A stretch of 64,000 bases of DNA from Cytobacillus oceanisediminis 2691 (GCF_007678455.1 NZ_VEEP01000003.1:449569-513568); one strand, 5' to 3'. Positions 52,891 through 62,493 are shown, counted from the stretch's first letter. Numbers and translations are program-made. The notes: a model not told the origin generated them from the letters alone.

Positions 52891-53191
52891 TCACTTCTTC
52901 ACCGATCATCATCGTGACCAGATCACCTGCAAAGCTCATGACATCCTTGCCGGACGCCTTTCCTTCTGCTGATTTCATGCCAGCCTTCAATGCTTCATGA
53001 TCGTCATAATACATTTCGCACATCAAATAATATTTGCCTTCCCCACCCATTGGGCTGCCGACGATGCGGGTTACGTCCATTTTGCGGAGGCCAGGAATTT
53101 TGGCAGTCATTGGTGCATGCGTTTCAAAATAATGCTTGTCAAATGCCTCTTTGTCCTGTGGATGCTTATAAATCGCAATTAGTTTTACCAT
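52883..53191 (-). CDS. EthD-family protein
   Basis: 102 residues of the EthD dimeric ferredoxin-like fold: MVKLIAIYKHPQDKEAFDKH, YFETHAPMTAKIPGLRK, YYLMCEMYYDD. EthD proteins accompany oxygenases and ring-degrading pathways, with no fixed catalytic role. It is embedded in the paa operon between paaD and paaF, so it probably serves the epoxidase or a ring intermediate. AAGGAG site before the ATG. Confidence 0.85.
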   Translation of the reverse strand: MVKLIAIYKHPQDKEAFDKHYFETHAPMTAKIPGLRKMDVTRIVGSPMGGEGKYYLMCEMYYDDHEALKAGMKSAEGKASGKDVMSFAGDLVTMMIGEEVNE

Positions 53192-53288
53192 TAATAATCT
53201 CTCCTTTTGTAAAATAAATGTTTTAATACCAAAGTGAATATATGCGCTGATACTTGAAGCTATTAATCAATTGATCTGACATTTTAAG

Positions 53289-53771
53289 TCACATCAATGT
53301 TGATACCGGTTTCATTGCCTCAAATGGGTTTTTACAAGACTTGCAGTAGAGTATACTGCGGCATGCTGTCGGACCAAAAAGGTTATCCATTGTTGTATAA
53401 GTCGACCCGCAATATGGGCAGTCCGCCTGCCACTCGCCTGTCTCAGCAATATGCCTCGGCGGCGGAGCGATGCCGAATTCCTTGAGCTTTTCCCTGCCAG
53501 CTTCACTAACCCGATCAGAGGTCCAGGGCGGATGGAAAATGAATTCCACCTCTACCTTTTCGACTCCCTCAATCGCGGAAACTGCTTTGACAACATTGTT
53601 TTTAATGATATCAAGCGCCGGACACCCCATGAATGTCGGCAAAAGCTTGATCAAGACACCGTACGGCAGGACTTGAAGCTCTTCTACCATACCAAGCTCG
53701 AGAATCGAAACACTATCGATTTCAGGATCCCTAACAGTTTGCAGTGCATCGTAAACTTTATCTCTCAGCAT
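53289..53771 (-). CDS. paaD: phenylacetyl-CoA epoxidase maturation protein PaaD
   Basis: 160 residues: an N-terminal MIP18/SufT-type domain (VRDPEIDSVSILELGMVEEL and LLPTFMGCPALDIIK with its Cys) and a C-terminal zinc ribbon with two Cys pairs (DCPYCGST and CKSCKNPF). PaaD is thought to help mature the Fe-S of the epoxidase reductase or the diiron centre. Six bp after paaC. Confidence 0.9.
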   Translation of the reverse strand: MLRDKVYDALQTVRDPEIDSVSILELGMVEELQVLPYGVLIKLLPTFMGCPALDIIKNNVVKAVSAIEGVEKVEVEFIFHPPWTSDRVSEAGREKLKEFGIAPPPRHIAETGEWQADCPYCGSTYTTMDNLFGPTACRSILYCKSCKNPFEAMKPVSTLM

Positions 53772-53777
53772 CTTTCA

Positions 53778-54596
53778 TCACCAGCTTGCTGCCGGATCAA
53801 AGTTATAAACCTCACCCAATGTATCAAGAGCTGTCTCTAAATCTGCTGTATGTTCGCCATTTCGCCCATTTCCGCTCTTCATCCCGAATTTCTCCGGAAT
53901 GCCAAGGTTCAGTGAATCGAACATTGGCGTCATCATTTGGACCCACTTAGTCTTAAGTGCTGCCTCAGAATCTATTAAGCTATGTTCCTCAAACTCTTCA
54001 CCTTTGGCTCCGAACGAAAACAAGCCATCAAGCTCTTCAAACACCGCTTCAATTGCAGCTTCCATTCTTAATCTTGCTTCCCCACCTGCACTGATAAGCT
54101 GCGAAAACCAGGTCTTCCAGTGCAATAAATGATAGTACAGCTCCATATTGATTTTGACAGCTGCCTCGGCCAGTGGCTGGTACGAAGAATTCTTCAATGA
54201 TTCAATCTTCACTTTCTTGGCCTGTGCGTAAAAAAAGTTCCTGACGACCGCAAATGCCCAGTCATAGTGAGGTTCCGTCAGATAGGTTCCAGGACCATTC
54301 ACCTTTTCCAACAGGACAGCATTCTTTCGTTCAGCTGCCGGCCTTGCATGCGCAAGCCTGTCAGGGTCACCCGCTCCCAAATCACTTAGAAGCTGATAGA
54401 ACATCGCGGCGTGCCCCATCGTATCCTGGCTGATGGATGAAAACGCGACATCCTCCTCAATATGTGGTGCGAGGCCCAGCCACTCCGAGCCACGATAGGC
54501 AATGATGAAATCGTCATCGGCCAGCTGGAACAGGAGTTTATGAACAGCATCGCAGTAAGCTTTATTTTCCAGTGCATCTTCAAGTGCATATTTCAT
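53778..54596 (-). CDS. paaC: phenylacetyl-CoA epoxidase subunit PaaC
   Basis: 272 residues of the ferritin-like structural subunit: LLFQLADDDFIIAYRGSEWL, EEDVAFSSISQDTMGHAAMF and FFYAQAKKVKIESL. It pairs with PaaA in the core epoxidase complex and lacks the catalytic diiron site. The ATG at 54596 overlaps the paaB stop (ATGA), so the longer frame to 54617 is not used. Confidence 0.93.
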   Translation of the reverse strand: MKYALEDALENKAYCDAVHKLLFQLADDDFIIAYRGSEWLGLAPHIEEDVAFSSISQDTMGHAAMFYQLLSDLGAGDPDRLAHARPAAERKNAVLLEKVNGPGTYLTEPHYDWAFAVVRNFFYAQAKKVKIESLKNSSYQPLAEAAVKINMELYYHLLHWKTWFSQLISAGGEARLRMEAAIEAVFEELDGLFSFGAKGEEFEEHSLIDSEAALKTKWVQMMTPMFDSLNLGIPEKFGMKSGNGRNGEHTADLETALDTLGEVYNFDPAASW

Positions 54597-54940
54597 GTCC
54601 CCTGTTTCCCTCCCCACGACAGAATTTCTTTTTCATCAAGCATCTCCTGCTCATAATGGCGCCATTTCTTTTTCAAATAGCCATAGCCTTTCGTATTGCG
54701 GTAGTCCTTATTATCAAGCCTTTGCAATGTTTGCCGTTCTTCGAGCGACATCTTCCTTACATCATCCCGTTTAACCACCCAAATATCGGCAACTGGTTCG
54801 CGGCGCATAAAGTTTTCCTGTGCCATCACGAGCGCCAGCTCATGGTTCGGAGCGAGCAATGAGAATTGATATTGCATCGGCGATGTATCCGTCCGCTTGC
54901 TGAATACCTCAAACTCCTGGTAAAATCCTTTCCCAGACAT
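54593..54940 (-). CDS. paaB: phenylacetyl-CoA epoxidase subunit PaaB
   Basis: 115 residues: FEVFSKRTDTSPMQYQFSLL, ALVMAQENFMRREPVADIWV, then a basic C-terminal tail. PaaB bridges the PaaAC heterodimers. The family is usually about 95 residues, so the tail is an extension. AAGGGGATG site before the ATG; coupled to paaC. Confidence 0.92.
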   Translation of the reverse strand: MSGKGFYQEFEVFSKRTDTSPMQYQFSLLAPNHELALVMAQENFMRREPVADIWVVKRDDVRKMSLEERQTLQRLDNKDYRNTKGYGYLKKKWRHYEQEMLDEKEILSWGGKQGT

Positions 54941-54995
54941 GAATTCATCCCCTTTCCCTTGAAGTCAGAGGGCAGTTGGATCTGCCCCATCTGTT

Positions 54996-55955
54996 TTATG
55001 CTTGAGCGCTTAACGCATCGATTACCCATTTATTGTTGCTGTAGGAAATCTCCCTTAATCTAAGACGCTCCTTAGATTTTGGCCCATTGTTCTTGATGAT
55101 TTGCTTGAACTTGCTCCAATCCGGCTGCTTGTATTGCCACATGCCCGACTCCTGGTCAAAATGCATGGTTTCATCTGGAAGCTTCAGGCCAAGCGAAAGG
55201 ACCCTCGGGATATACTTTGTGAAAAAATCCTGGCGCAGGTCTTCATTTGTTTTGGTTCTGATCCTGTATTTAATCGTCGTATCCTGTTTTGAAGCTCCTG
55301 TTGTCGATGCATCCCCGGGTCCAAAGAACATTAACAGCGCTTCCCACCATCGGTCAATCGAATCCTGGATCATCGCTTTTTGCTCATCTGTTCCTTCAGC
55401 GAGCGCCATGATGATCGCCTCTCCATGCTGGGCGTGGAAAACTTCCTCTGCACATATGCGTTTCAATGCTCTTGCATATGGACCATAAGAAGCATCAAGC
55501 ATATTCGTCTGGGTGATGATTGCCGCTCCGTCCACAAGCCATCCGATCAATCCGGCGTCCCCCCAGGTCTTCGCTTCCATATGAAACACGTTGTGGAACT
55601 TGAGGTCACCGGACAGCAAATCTTCGATGATGTTTTCCCTTGATTTTCCTAGAGGCTTCATCAAATCCTCTGCCACTCTTAATAGCAGCTGCCCGTGGCC
55701 CATTTCATCCTGGACCTTTGCCATGATTCCAAGCTTTCTTTTTAATGAAGGAGCTTTAGGTACCCATTCCTTTTCAGGAAGTGCCCCCATAATTTCACTG
55801 ATGCCATGCATTGAAATCAGCTTAATCAGCGTCATCCGGTAGTCTTCCGGCATCCAGTCATCCGCCTCGATTTTTTCTCCAGCTTCGATCCGCTTCATAA
55901 AATGCTGATATTTTTCCTCATCCGTCAACTGGTCGAAGGAAATTGTATTTTCCAT
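54996..55955 (-). CDS. paaA: phenylacetyl-CoA epoxidase catalytic subunit PaaA
   Basis: 319 residues of ferritin-like diiron oxygenase: KVQDEMGHGQLLLRVAEDL and CAEEVFHAQHGEAIIMA carry the Glu and His iron ligands. It epoxidises phenylacetyl-CoA at ring positions 1,2 with O2. GGAGG site before the ATG; 14 bp after the paaK stop. No paaE reductase gene is found in this window. Confidence 0.95.
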   Translation of the reverse strand: MENTISFDQLTDEEKYQHFMKRIEAGEKIEADDWMPEDYRMTLIKLISMHGISEIMGALPEKEWVPKAPSLKRKLGIMAKVQDEMGHGQLLLRVAEDLMKPLGKSRENIIEDLLSGDLKFHNVFHMEAKTWGDAGLIGWLVDGAAIITQTNMLDASYGPYARALKRICAEEVFHAQHGEAIIMALAEGTDEQKAMIQDSIDRWWEALLMFFGPGDASTTGASKQDTTIKYRIRTKTNEDLRQDFFTKYIPRVLSLGLKLPDETMHFDQESGMWQYKQPDWSKFKQIIKNNGPKSKERLRLREISYSNNKWVIDALSAQA

Positions 55956-55969
55956 GCTGTTTTGCCTCC

Positions 55970-57301
55970 TTATGATTCCGTTCCAATTGCTTCCTTTGTT
56001 TTATCGATGATCCGTACTGCTTTCCCTTCAGAACGAGGGATAGTTTTTGGACGGAGGACACGCACCTCCATCGAAATCAGGCACTGGCTTTTAAGCAGCG
56101 ATTGAATCCTTTGCTCGAGCTGATAAACCATATCGGAAATCGGATCCTCACTAATCAGGGTAAAGTATTCCTCATTCATCTCAACATGCAGTTCCAGAAC
56201 CTTTAATGTCCGCTTCTGTAAAATTTGAATCTGGTAATGAGGAGCCAGTTCCGGGACTGTCAACATGCAATGTTCGATTTGTGAAGGGAAGACATTGACA
56301 CCATTGATGATCAGCATGTCGTCGATCCTGCCCTTTACTCGCGACATTCTCACCGTTGTCCTGCCACAGCTGCATTTCTCCCTCGTCAGCGACGCGATAT
56401 CTCCTGTCCGGTAACGGATCACCGGAAATGCTTCCTTCGTCAGGCTTGTGAAGACCAGTTCTCCTTCTTCCCCATCAGGTACTGGTTTTAATGTTTGGGG
56501 GTCGATGACTTCTACGTAAAAATGATCTTCTGCGACATGGAGCCCTGCCTGTGCTTCATGACACTCATTCGCGACACCAGGCCCAATCACTTCACTAAGC
56601 CCGTAAATATCACATGCTTTGATTCCCAGCTTTTCTTCTAGCGTTTTTCTCATTTCTTCTGACCAGGGTTCCGCACCGAATATTCCATATTTCAGTGATG
56701 TGTTACGAGGGTCCTTGCCCATTTCCTCCATCGTCTCAGCGATGTTCAGAATGTATGAAGGAGTTCCGCATATGACTTCCGGTTTAAAGTCTTCAATCAG
56801 CATGATTTGTCTCTGGGTATTCCCACCAGATACCGGAACTGTCACCATTCCCAGCTTTTCACTTCCGTAATGAAGCCCGAGCCCGCCGGTAAATAGGCCG
56901 TATCCATAGGCATTATGGAGGAACTTCCCTGGTTCACCGCCAGCCAGAGCGATTGCCCTCGCGACAATTTCTCCCCACATATCAAGATCATTCTGGGTAT
57001 AGCCTACAACTGTCGGCTTTCCGCTTGTACCAGATGAAGCATGCACCCTCACAAGTTCACTCTGGGAAACAGCAAACAATCCAAATGGATAGTGGTCACG
57101 CAAATCCTGTTTCTCGGTAAAAGGAAGCGCTTCCAAATCTTTCAGACTGTTCAGCATTTCAGGAGAAAAATTAGCTTTTTCGAATTTCCTCTGGTAGAAC
57201 GGTACTCTCTGAGCTACTTTTTCCACTACTGACTTAAGCCTTTGCAACTGAATTTCCTCAATAAACTCTCGGCTCTTCGTTTCGATTTCATGTAAAATCA
57301 A
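55970..57301 (-). CDS. paaK: phenylacetate-CoA ligase PaaK
   Basis: 443 residues of the adenylate-forming ligase family: P-loop HASSGTSGKPTVVGYT (about 87-102), YGLSEVIGPGVANEC, FPVIRYRTGDIASL and a C-terminal domain with VLRPKTIPRSEGKAVRI holding the catalytic Lys. It converts phenylacetate, CoA and ATP to phenylacetyl-CoA. TTG start with AGGGGG 6-10 nt upstream. First gene of the paaK-ALDH operon; the shared palindrome lies 35 bp upstream. Confidence 0.95.
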   Translation of the reverse strand: MILHEIETKSREFIEEIQLQRLKSVVEKVAQRVPFYQRKFEKANFSPEMLNSLKDLEALPFTEKQDLRDHYPFGLFAVSQSELVRVHASSGTSGKPTVVGYTQNDLDMWGEIVARAIALAGGEPGKFLHNAYGYGLFTGGLGLHYGSEKLGMVTVPVSGGNTQRQIMLIEDFKPEVICGTPSYILNIAETMEEMGKDPRNTSLKYGIFGAEPWSEEMRKTLEEKLGIKACDIYGLSEVIGPGVANECHEAQAGLHVAEDHFYVEVIDPQTLKPVPDGEEGELVFTSLTKEAFPVIRYRTGDIASLTREKCSCGRTTVRMSRVKGRIDDMLIINGVNVFPSQIEHCMLTVPELAPHYQIQILQKRTLKVLELHVEMNEEYFTLISEDPISDMVYQLEQRIQSLLKSQCLISMEVRVLRPKTIPRSEGKAVRIIDKTKEAIGTES

Positions 57302-57335
57302 GATTCCGCCCCCTGCATTACATAAAATTTTATTT

Positions 57336-57349
57336 ATATAACGTTATAT
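57336..57349. promoter_or_regulatory. palindromic operator ATATAACGTTATAT
   Basis: A perfect 14-bp palindrome in the paaK leader, identical to 41234-41247 before the ABC importer. Probable PaaX-type or other regulator binding site. Confidence 0.75.
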
Positions 57350-57476
57350 TACCGTAACACAATAAATGTGTTATATATTTTAAAACAAAGATAACGTGTA
57401 AATAGGAAAAAGTCAATTATTTTTCTGAAAATTTTAATTTTTGATTGTGAGTTTTATCCAACCGATGGAAAAAGTA

Positions 57477-57660
57477 GTGATTTGCGGGGATTTCGTTGTG
57501 ATTAAAGAGCTTTTCGTAGTGATTGAGCGGAAAAACGTAGTGTTTATAGATAAAAAAATTAATGTTCGTCGATAAAAACACAGTATTCATTGATACCAAC
57601 GTAATGTTCATGGATAAAAACTTAGTATTTTTTGATAACAACGTAGTGTTCAATAATTAA
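57477..57660. repeat. 21-bp tandem repeat array
   Basis: Units start at 57477, 57498, 57519, 57540, 57562, 57583, 57604, 57625 and 57646: seven are exactly 21 bp, one is 22 bp and the last is partial. Typical units are ATGTTCATGGATAAAAACTTA and GTATTTTTTGATAACAACGTA cut to the pattern GTrTT..GATAa.AAC.TA. On the minus strand this also reads as a 78-codon open frame with heptad repeats, which is probably just a consequence of the period. Confidence 0.88.
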
Positions 57661-57779
57661 ATGACTAGAATTCACAGATCAAAGGGGAGTGTTTACAAAA
57701 TAACTTAGGAGATGCCACATTATTTTGTTACCTTACACTTTTAAATGAATCTGATTTCTGCTTTTCAAACAACCATAAA

Positions 57780-57815
57780 ATAAAAAAGGTCTCTTGATAT
57801 CAATATCAAGAGACC
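57780..57815 (-). terminator. glnRA operon terminator
   Basis: Twelve-bp perfect stem GGTCTCTTGATA / TATCAAGAGACC with a 4-nt loop, then TTTTTT on the minus strand. Confidence 0.93.
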
Positions 57816-57827
57816 ATATAGATCCTA

Positions 57828-59168
57828 TTAATACATGCTCATATACTGTTCGCGTTCCCAAGGGTGAACCTGTGTGCGGAACATATCCCATTCAATCTCT
57901 TTTGCTTCAATGAAGTGTTCAAGGATATGGTCGCCCAGTGCTGCGCTGATTACTTCATCTTTCTTCAGCTGGTCAAGGGCAGCTGCAAGTGTTGCCGGCA
58001 GATCGTCGATTCCTTCTTCTACACGCTCTTCTTTGTTCATCACGTAGATGTTGCGGTCGACTGATGCTGGAGGAGCCATCTTCTTCTTGATGCCGTCAAG
58101 TCCTGCAGCCAGCAATACTGCCATAGCAAGGTATGGGTTAGCAGCCGGGTCAACACTGCGAACCTCGACACGTGTGCTCAATCCGCGTGATGCAGGGATA
58201 CGGATCAGTGGTGAGCGGTTCTTTGCGGACCATGCTACATAGCAAGGTGCTTCATAGCCAGGAACCAGGCGCTTATATGAGTTGACTGTCGGGTTTGTTA
58301 CGGCTGTAAAACCAGCAGCGTGCTTCAATGTACCTGCGATGAACTGGTAAGCTGTTTCACTTAGTTCAAGTCTTTCATCGGATGGATCATAGAATGAATT
58401 TTCGCCGTTGCTGAACAATGACATATTGCAGTGCATTCCTGATCCGTTCACACCGAACAATGGTTTTGGCATGAATGTCGCATGCAATCCATGTTTACGT
58501 GCGATTGTTTTTACAACAAGCTTGAATGTTTGGATCTGGTCACAAGCAGTTAGTGCATCTGCATATTTGAAGTCGATTTCATGCTGTCCAGGAGCTACCT
58601 CATGGTGTGATGCTTCGATTTCAAAGCCCATTTCCTCTAGCTCTAGCACGATATCACGGCGGCAGTTTTCACCAAGGTCAGTCGGTGCCAGGTCAAAGTA
58701 TCCTCCATTATCGTTCAATTCAAGTGTTGGCTCGCCATTTGCATCAAGCTTGAACAGGAAGAATTCCGGTTCTGGTCCAAGGTTGAAGTTCGTGAAGCCA
58801 AGCTCTTCCATTTCCTTCAGGATACGCTTCAGGTTTCCGCGAGGGTCGCCAGCGAATGGTGTGCCATCAGCATTTTTGATATCACAGATCAAACGGGCAA
58901 CTTTCCCCTTTTCTGCTGTCCAAGGGAAAATAACCCATGTGTCCAGATCAGGGATCAGGTACATATCAGACTCTTCGATTCGAACGAAGCCTTCAATTGA
59001 AGATCCGTCGAACATCATTTTATTATCAAGTGCTTTTTCAAGCTGGCTGATCGGAATTTCAACGTTCTTGATTGTTCCCAAAATGTCAGTGAACTGCAAA
59101 CGAATGAATTTTACATTTTCTTCTTTTGATAAACGAATAATATCTTCTCTCGTATACTTCTTAGCCAT
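57828..59168 (-). CDS. glnA: glutamine synthetase type I
   Basis: 446 residues, a GSI-alpha enzyme: [20 protein letters not shown] with the feedback-regulatory Arg, [30 protein letters not shown], the ATP-binding [19 protein letters not shown], and the C-terminal EREQYMSMY that binds GlnR/TnrA. It makes glutamine from glutamate, ammonia and ATP, and when feedback-inhibited controls GlnR. GGAGG site; 41 bp after glnR. Confidence 0.97.
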   Translation of the reverse strand: MAKKYTREDIIRLSKEENVKFIRLQFTDILGTIKNVEIPISQLEKALDNKMMFDGSSIEGFVRIEESDMYLIPDLDTWVIFPWTAEKGKVARLICDIKNADGTPFAGDPRGNLKRILKEMEELGFTNFNLGPEPEFFLFKLDANGEPTLELNDNGGYFDLAPTDLGENCRRDIVLELEEMGFEIEASHHEVAPGQHEIDFKYADALTACDQIQTFKLVVKTIARKHGLHATFMPKPLFGVNGSGMHCNMSLFSNGENSFYDPSDERLELSETAYQFIAGTLKHAAGFTAVTNPTVNSYKRLVPGYEAPCYVAWSAKNRSPLIRIPASRGLSTRVEVRSVDPAANPYLAMAVLLAAGLDGIKKKMAPPASVDRNIYVMNKEERVEEGIDDLPATLAAALDQLKKDEVISAALGDHILEHFIEAKEIEWDMFRTQVHPWEREQYMSMY

Positions 59169-59209
59169 CCTAAATTTCCTCCTAAAATTTAAACTTTATC
59201 AATAGTACA

Positions 59210-59614
59210 TTAGTGAAAGAATCTCGACATGTCGCCTCGATCTGTTGATCGGTTGAAGCGGCCTGCCTGGAGCAGTTCTTTGCGAAGCAATTTTCTTAAG
59301 TCTGCATCGGAAAGATCCCGTCTCGTTTTTTCGGCTTGTTTCTTCTCAGCAGCACTCAAGTGCGCTTCTTGTTTTACATTAAATATTTTCTTGATGCCTG
59401 CCATGTTGACACCCTGGTCAATCAAATCTTTGATTTCTAAGAGTTTGTCTATATCATTCAAGGAAAAGAGGCGTTTGTTTCCTTCGGTTCTAGCCGGAGA
59501 AATCAATTCATGCTCTTCATAGTAACGGATTTGCCTGGCAGTCAAATCTGTCAGCTGCATGACAATCCCGATGCTGAAAAGCGGCATATTCCGGCGAATT
59601 TCACTTCCGCCCAT
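59210..59614 (-). CDS. glnR: nitrogen regulator GlnR
   Basis: 134 residues, MerR-type helix-turn-helix ([18 protein letters not shown], about 21-38) and a C-terminal tail ([13 protein letters not shown] .. GDMSRFFH) that responds to feedback-inhibited GlnA. It represses glnRA under nitrogen excess. GGAGA before the ATG. A canonical GlnR box lies in the promoter. Confidence 0.96.
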   Translation of the reverse strand: MGGSEIRRNMPLFSIGIVMQLTDLTARQIRYYEEHELISPARTEGNKRLFSLNDIDKLLEIKDLIDQGVNMAGIKKIFNVKQEAHLSAAEKKQAEKTRRDLSDADLRKLLRKELLQAGRFNRSTDRGDMSRFFH

Positions 59615-59648
59615 TATGATTTCTCCTCCTTCCTCTTAAGATAATCTC

Positions 59649-59699
59649 ATTATATTCAATGTAAGGTATCTTGTCAAACATATGTTAGATTATCTAACA
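59649..59699 (-). promoter_or_regulatory. glnRA promoter and GlnR/TnrA box
   Basis: On the minus strand TTGACA (59672-59677), 17 nt, TATAAT (59649-59654). A perfect TGTNAN7TNACA box, TGTTAGATTATCTAACA, lies at 59683-59699; a weaker TGTAA-N7-TGTCA site (59660-59676) overlaps the spacer and -35, as in the two-operator B. subtilis arrangement. Confidence 0.92.
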
Positions 59700-59710
59700 T
59701 GAAAAATCAT

Positions 59711-59749
59711 AAAAAAACAACAGGACCAATTTAGCAAGCGCCCTGTTGT
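59711..59749 (-). terminator. ynbB terminator
   Basis: Stem ACAACAGG / CCTGTTGT (59717-59724, 59742-59749) followed by TTTTTTT on the minus strand. Confidence 0.8.
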
Positions 59750-59757
59750 ATATTTAC

Positions 59758-61029
59758 CTATTTTAATAAGATTAAACCTTTTTCAATCAAAGAATCAATC
59801 GCGATCAGAACTGCCATCTTCACATGTGAATAGGTCAATCCCCCCTGTACATATGCTACATATGGCGGCCTGATTGGTCCATCCGCAGTCAATTCAATGC
59901 TTGCACCCTGGATGAATGTACCAGCAGCCATGATGACATCGTCTTCATAACCCGGCATGTAGGCTGGATGTGCAGTTACATGAGAATTGATTGGGGATGC
60001 ATACTGAATGGCCTGGCAAAAGGCAACCATTTTGTCTCGGTCATCAAATTGGACAGCTTGAATTAAATCAGTACGCTCCGCATCCCATTTGGGAGATGAA
60101 TTCATTCCTAAGCGATCAAGCATCGCAGCCGTGAAAACAGCTCCCTTCAATGCCTGGGCGACAATATGCGGTGCCATGAAAAAGCCCTGGTACATTTCCT
60201 GTAAAGAATACAGGGAAGCCCCCGCTTCAGCACCAATTCCTGGGGAAGTCATCCGGTAGGAACAGGACTCTACATATTGTGTTTTGCCCACAATGTAACC
60301 GCCAGTCTTTGCAATTCCACCACCAGGATTCTTGATCAACGAACCTGCCATCAAATCAGCACCGACATGGCATGGCTCCAGTTCTTCCACAAACTCACCA
60401 TAACAATTGTCAACAAATACGATGACGTCTGATTTTATTTCTTTCACAAACCTGATCATTTCGCCGATTTGTTCAACTGTGAACGATGGACGAGTCGCAT
60501 AGCCTTTCGAGCGCTGGATACCAATCATTTTCGTTTCGGGCTTGATTGCTTTTTTTACCGCGTTCCAATCGATCTCGCCTTTTTCTGTAAGGTTGACAGT
60601 ATTATAGGAGATGCCGAATTCTTTCAAGGAACCATTTCCTGTTCCACGAATGCCGACAATTTCTTCAAGTGTGTCATAAGGCTTTCCAGTGATGTATAAA
60701 AGCTCGTCTCCAGGACGAAGGATCCCAAACAGCGCAATTGAGATCGCGTGTGTTCCTGAAATGATTTGGGGGCGAACAAGTCCCGCTTCAGCACCGAACA
60801 CCTCTGCATAAATCTTTTCGAGTGTTTCTCGTCCAGCATCGTCATAGCCGTATCCAGTTGTCGGAATAAAATGCGAATCACTTACACGATGTTTCTGGAA
60901 GCTTTGCAGCACCCTGAATTGATTGGTGTCGATTCGTTCTTCAATTCCCTTGTGCACTCCGGCAATTTGCTGTTCCACTTCACTGATTAGCGGCTGCAGC
61001 ATATGCCCGTTCTTCAATTGTGTATACAT
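59758..61029 (-). CDS. ynbB: PLP-dependent methionine gamma-lyase-like protein YnbB
   Basis: 423 residues of the family annotated as aluminium-resistance or methionine gamma-lyase-like. It has a PLP fold: GYGYDDAGRETLEKIYAEVF, SGTHAISIALFG, FVDNCYGEFVE and the lysine in AGSLIKNPGGGIAKTGGYI. The true substrate is not settled for the family. GGAGAG before the ATG. Same order as in B. subtilis (hflX, ynbB, glnR, glnA); 26 bp after hflX. Confidence 0.9.
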   Translation of the reverse strand: MYTQLKNGHMLQPLISEVEQQIAGVHKGIEERIDTNQFRVLQSFQKHRVSDSHFIPTTGYGYDDAGRETLEKIYAEVFGAEAGLVRPQIISGTHAISIALFGILRPGDELLYITGKPYDTLEEIVGIRGTGNGSLKEFGISYNTVNLTEKGEIDWNAVKKAIKPETKMIGIQRSKGYATRPSFTVEQIGEMIRFVKEIKSDVIVFVDNCYGEFVEELEPCHVGADLMAGSLIKNPGGGIAKTGGYIVGKTQYVESCSYRMTSPGIGAEAGASLYSLQEMYQGFFMAPHIVAQALKGAVFTAAMLDRLGMNSSPKWDAERTDLIQAVQFDDRDKMVAFCQAIQYASPINSHVTAHPAYMPGYEDDVIMAAGTFIQGASIELTADGPIRPPYVAYVQGGLTYSHVKMAVLIAIDSLIEKGLILLK

Positions 61030-61055
61030 GTTGCTCTCCTATCTAATAACTCATT

Positions 61056-62315
61056 TTAAATTGTATATCGCTTTAGCTGACCGGTTATTTGATGATCAGT
61101 TAAAGAGAACCCTCTGCATACATAGCCTTGTTTTTCTTCGTCAAAGGCGAGTTCACGGAGAATGGTCTCATTTTTCAGCTGAGCCAGCAGTTTCCCCTCA
61201 TCAGATGGCACCAGGACATGGAATGGCTCCATCATGCTTATGATCGTCTGTTCAATCTTCAGGAGCAGGTTCCTCCGGTCTTCCTCACTGAACGCACTTA
61301 TGAATGCCGTCTCGTTCTTGGCGTTTGGCACGAAATCCTGATGGGCGATATCCCGTTTATTGTACACGGTAATCTGGGGTATCTGATGGACTTCGAGATC
61401 CTCCAACAGTTTATTGACTGTCTGCTCATGGGAAAAATAATCCTCATTTGACATGTCAACAACATGAAGGAGTAAATCCGCTTCACGGACCTCTTCCAGA
61501 GTGGAACGAAATGCGGCTATCAGAGTTGTAGGCAGGTCCTGGATGAATCCAACAGTGTCCGTCAGCAGCGCTGTAAAGCCACTTGGCAAAATTGCTTTCC
61601 TTGTCATCGGATCCAAAGTTGCGAACAACTGGTTTTCCTCGAATGAGTCTGCTTCAGTCAATCGATTGAACAATGTAGATTTTCCTGCATTTGTGTAGCC
61701 GACAAGTGCAATCTGGAAGGCCTTGTTCTTTTTCCTTCTTTCCCTGTAACGATCCCGATGCTGGACGATGACTGACAGCTGATTTTTGATGTCATCAATC
61801 CGTCTGCGGATATGGCGGCGGTCAGATTCCAGTTTTGTTTCCCCGGGTCCTCTGGTACCGATACCTGCACCGAGCCGTGACATTTCAGTCCCCTGTCCGC
61901 CAAGCCGCGGGAGCAAGTATTGGAGCTGGGCGAGCTCAACCTGGAGCTTCCCTTCCTTCGATCTCGCCCTTTGCGCAAATATATCTAGAATCAGCTGTGT
62001 CCGGTCAATGATCCTGGCCTTCAAGCCAGCTGACAGATTCCGATTCTGGCTGGGCGAAAGCTCATCATTGAATATGATCAGGTCCGGCTCGAGTTCGTCA
62101 ACGAGCGCCTGCAGTTCTTCTACCTTGCCTTTCCCTATGTATGTAGCAGGATGGATTTTGGGCCGCTTTTGAATAACCTGCATCAGGACATTTCCCTTCG
62201 CGGTTTCCGTTAGCGATTCAAGCTCCTCCATGGAATACTGAAAACGAAGATCATCTTCCTCCGTCGTCTGGCAGCCTACAAGAATGACTTTTTCGAATAC
62301 ATTATCCTGTTCCAC
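61056..62315 (-). CDS. hflX: ribosome-associated GTPase HflX
   Basis: 419 residues: an N-terminal HflX domain with [12 protein letters not shown]-like [16 protein letters not shown], the coiled linker with [17 protein letters not shown], and the G domain with G1 GYTNAGKST (about 205-213), G3 DTVGF and G4 NKRD. HflX splits stalled or heat-damaged ribosomes. GTG start with AAGGG upstream. First gene of hflX-ynbB, next to glnRA as in B. subtilis. Confidence 0.95.
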   Translation of the reverse strand: MEQDNVFEKVILVGCQTTEEDDLRFQYSMEELESLTETAKGNVLMQVIQKRPKIHPATYIGKGKVEELQALVDELEPDLIIFNDELSPSQNRNLSAGLKARIIDRTQLILDIFAQRARSKEGKLQVELAQLQYLLPRLGGQGTEMSRLGAGIGTRGPGETKLESDRRHIRRRIDDIKNQLSVIVQHRDRYRERRKKNKAFQIALVGYTNAGKSTLFNRLTEADSFEENQLFATLDPMTRKAILPSGFTALLTDTVGFIQDLPTTLIAAFRSTLEEVREADLLLHVVDMSNEDYFSHEQTVNKLLEDLEVHQIPQITVYNKRDIAHQDFVPNAKNETAFISAFSEEDRRNLLLKIEQTIISMMEPFHVLVPSDEGKLLAQLKNETILRELAFDEEKQGYVCRGFSLTDHQITGQLKRYTI

Positions 62316-62493
62316 GCAGCACCCTTCTCTCCTTATATAGCTAAAGACATCATACCAAAATACATCGTCAAATAAAAATTTTGAAAACAGCGGAGAAATA
62401 CGTTGTAAATTGGAACAGACATGATAAAATCAATATGTTTGCATTTTCATATTTTAGTATTATGACACCATTTGAACAAGAGGAGAAATAAGG

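Noticed and set aside
57417-57653. 78-codon heptad-repeat protein on the minus strand
   Set aside because: A 21-bp period automatically gives a 7-residue repeat; there is no ribosome site, and units drift without codon-like constraint.
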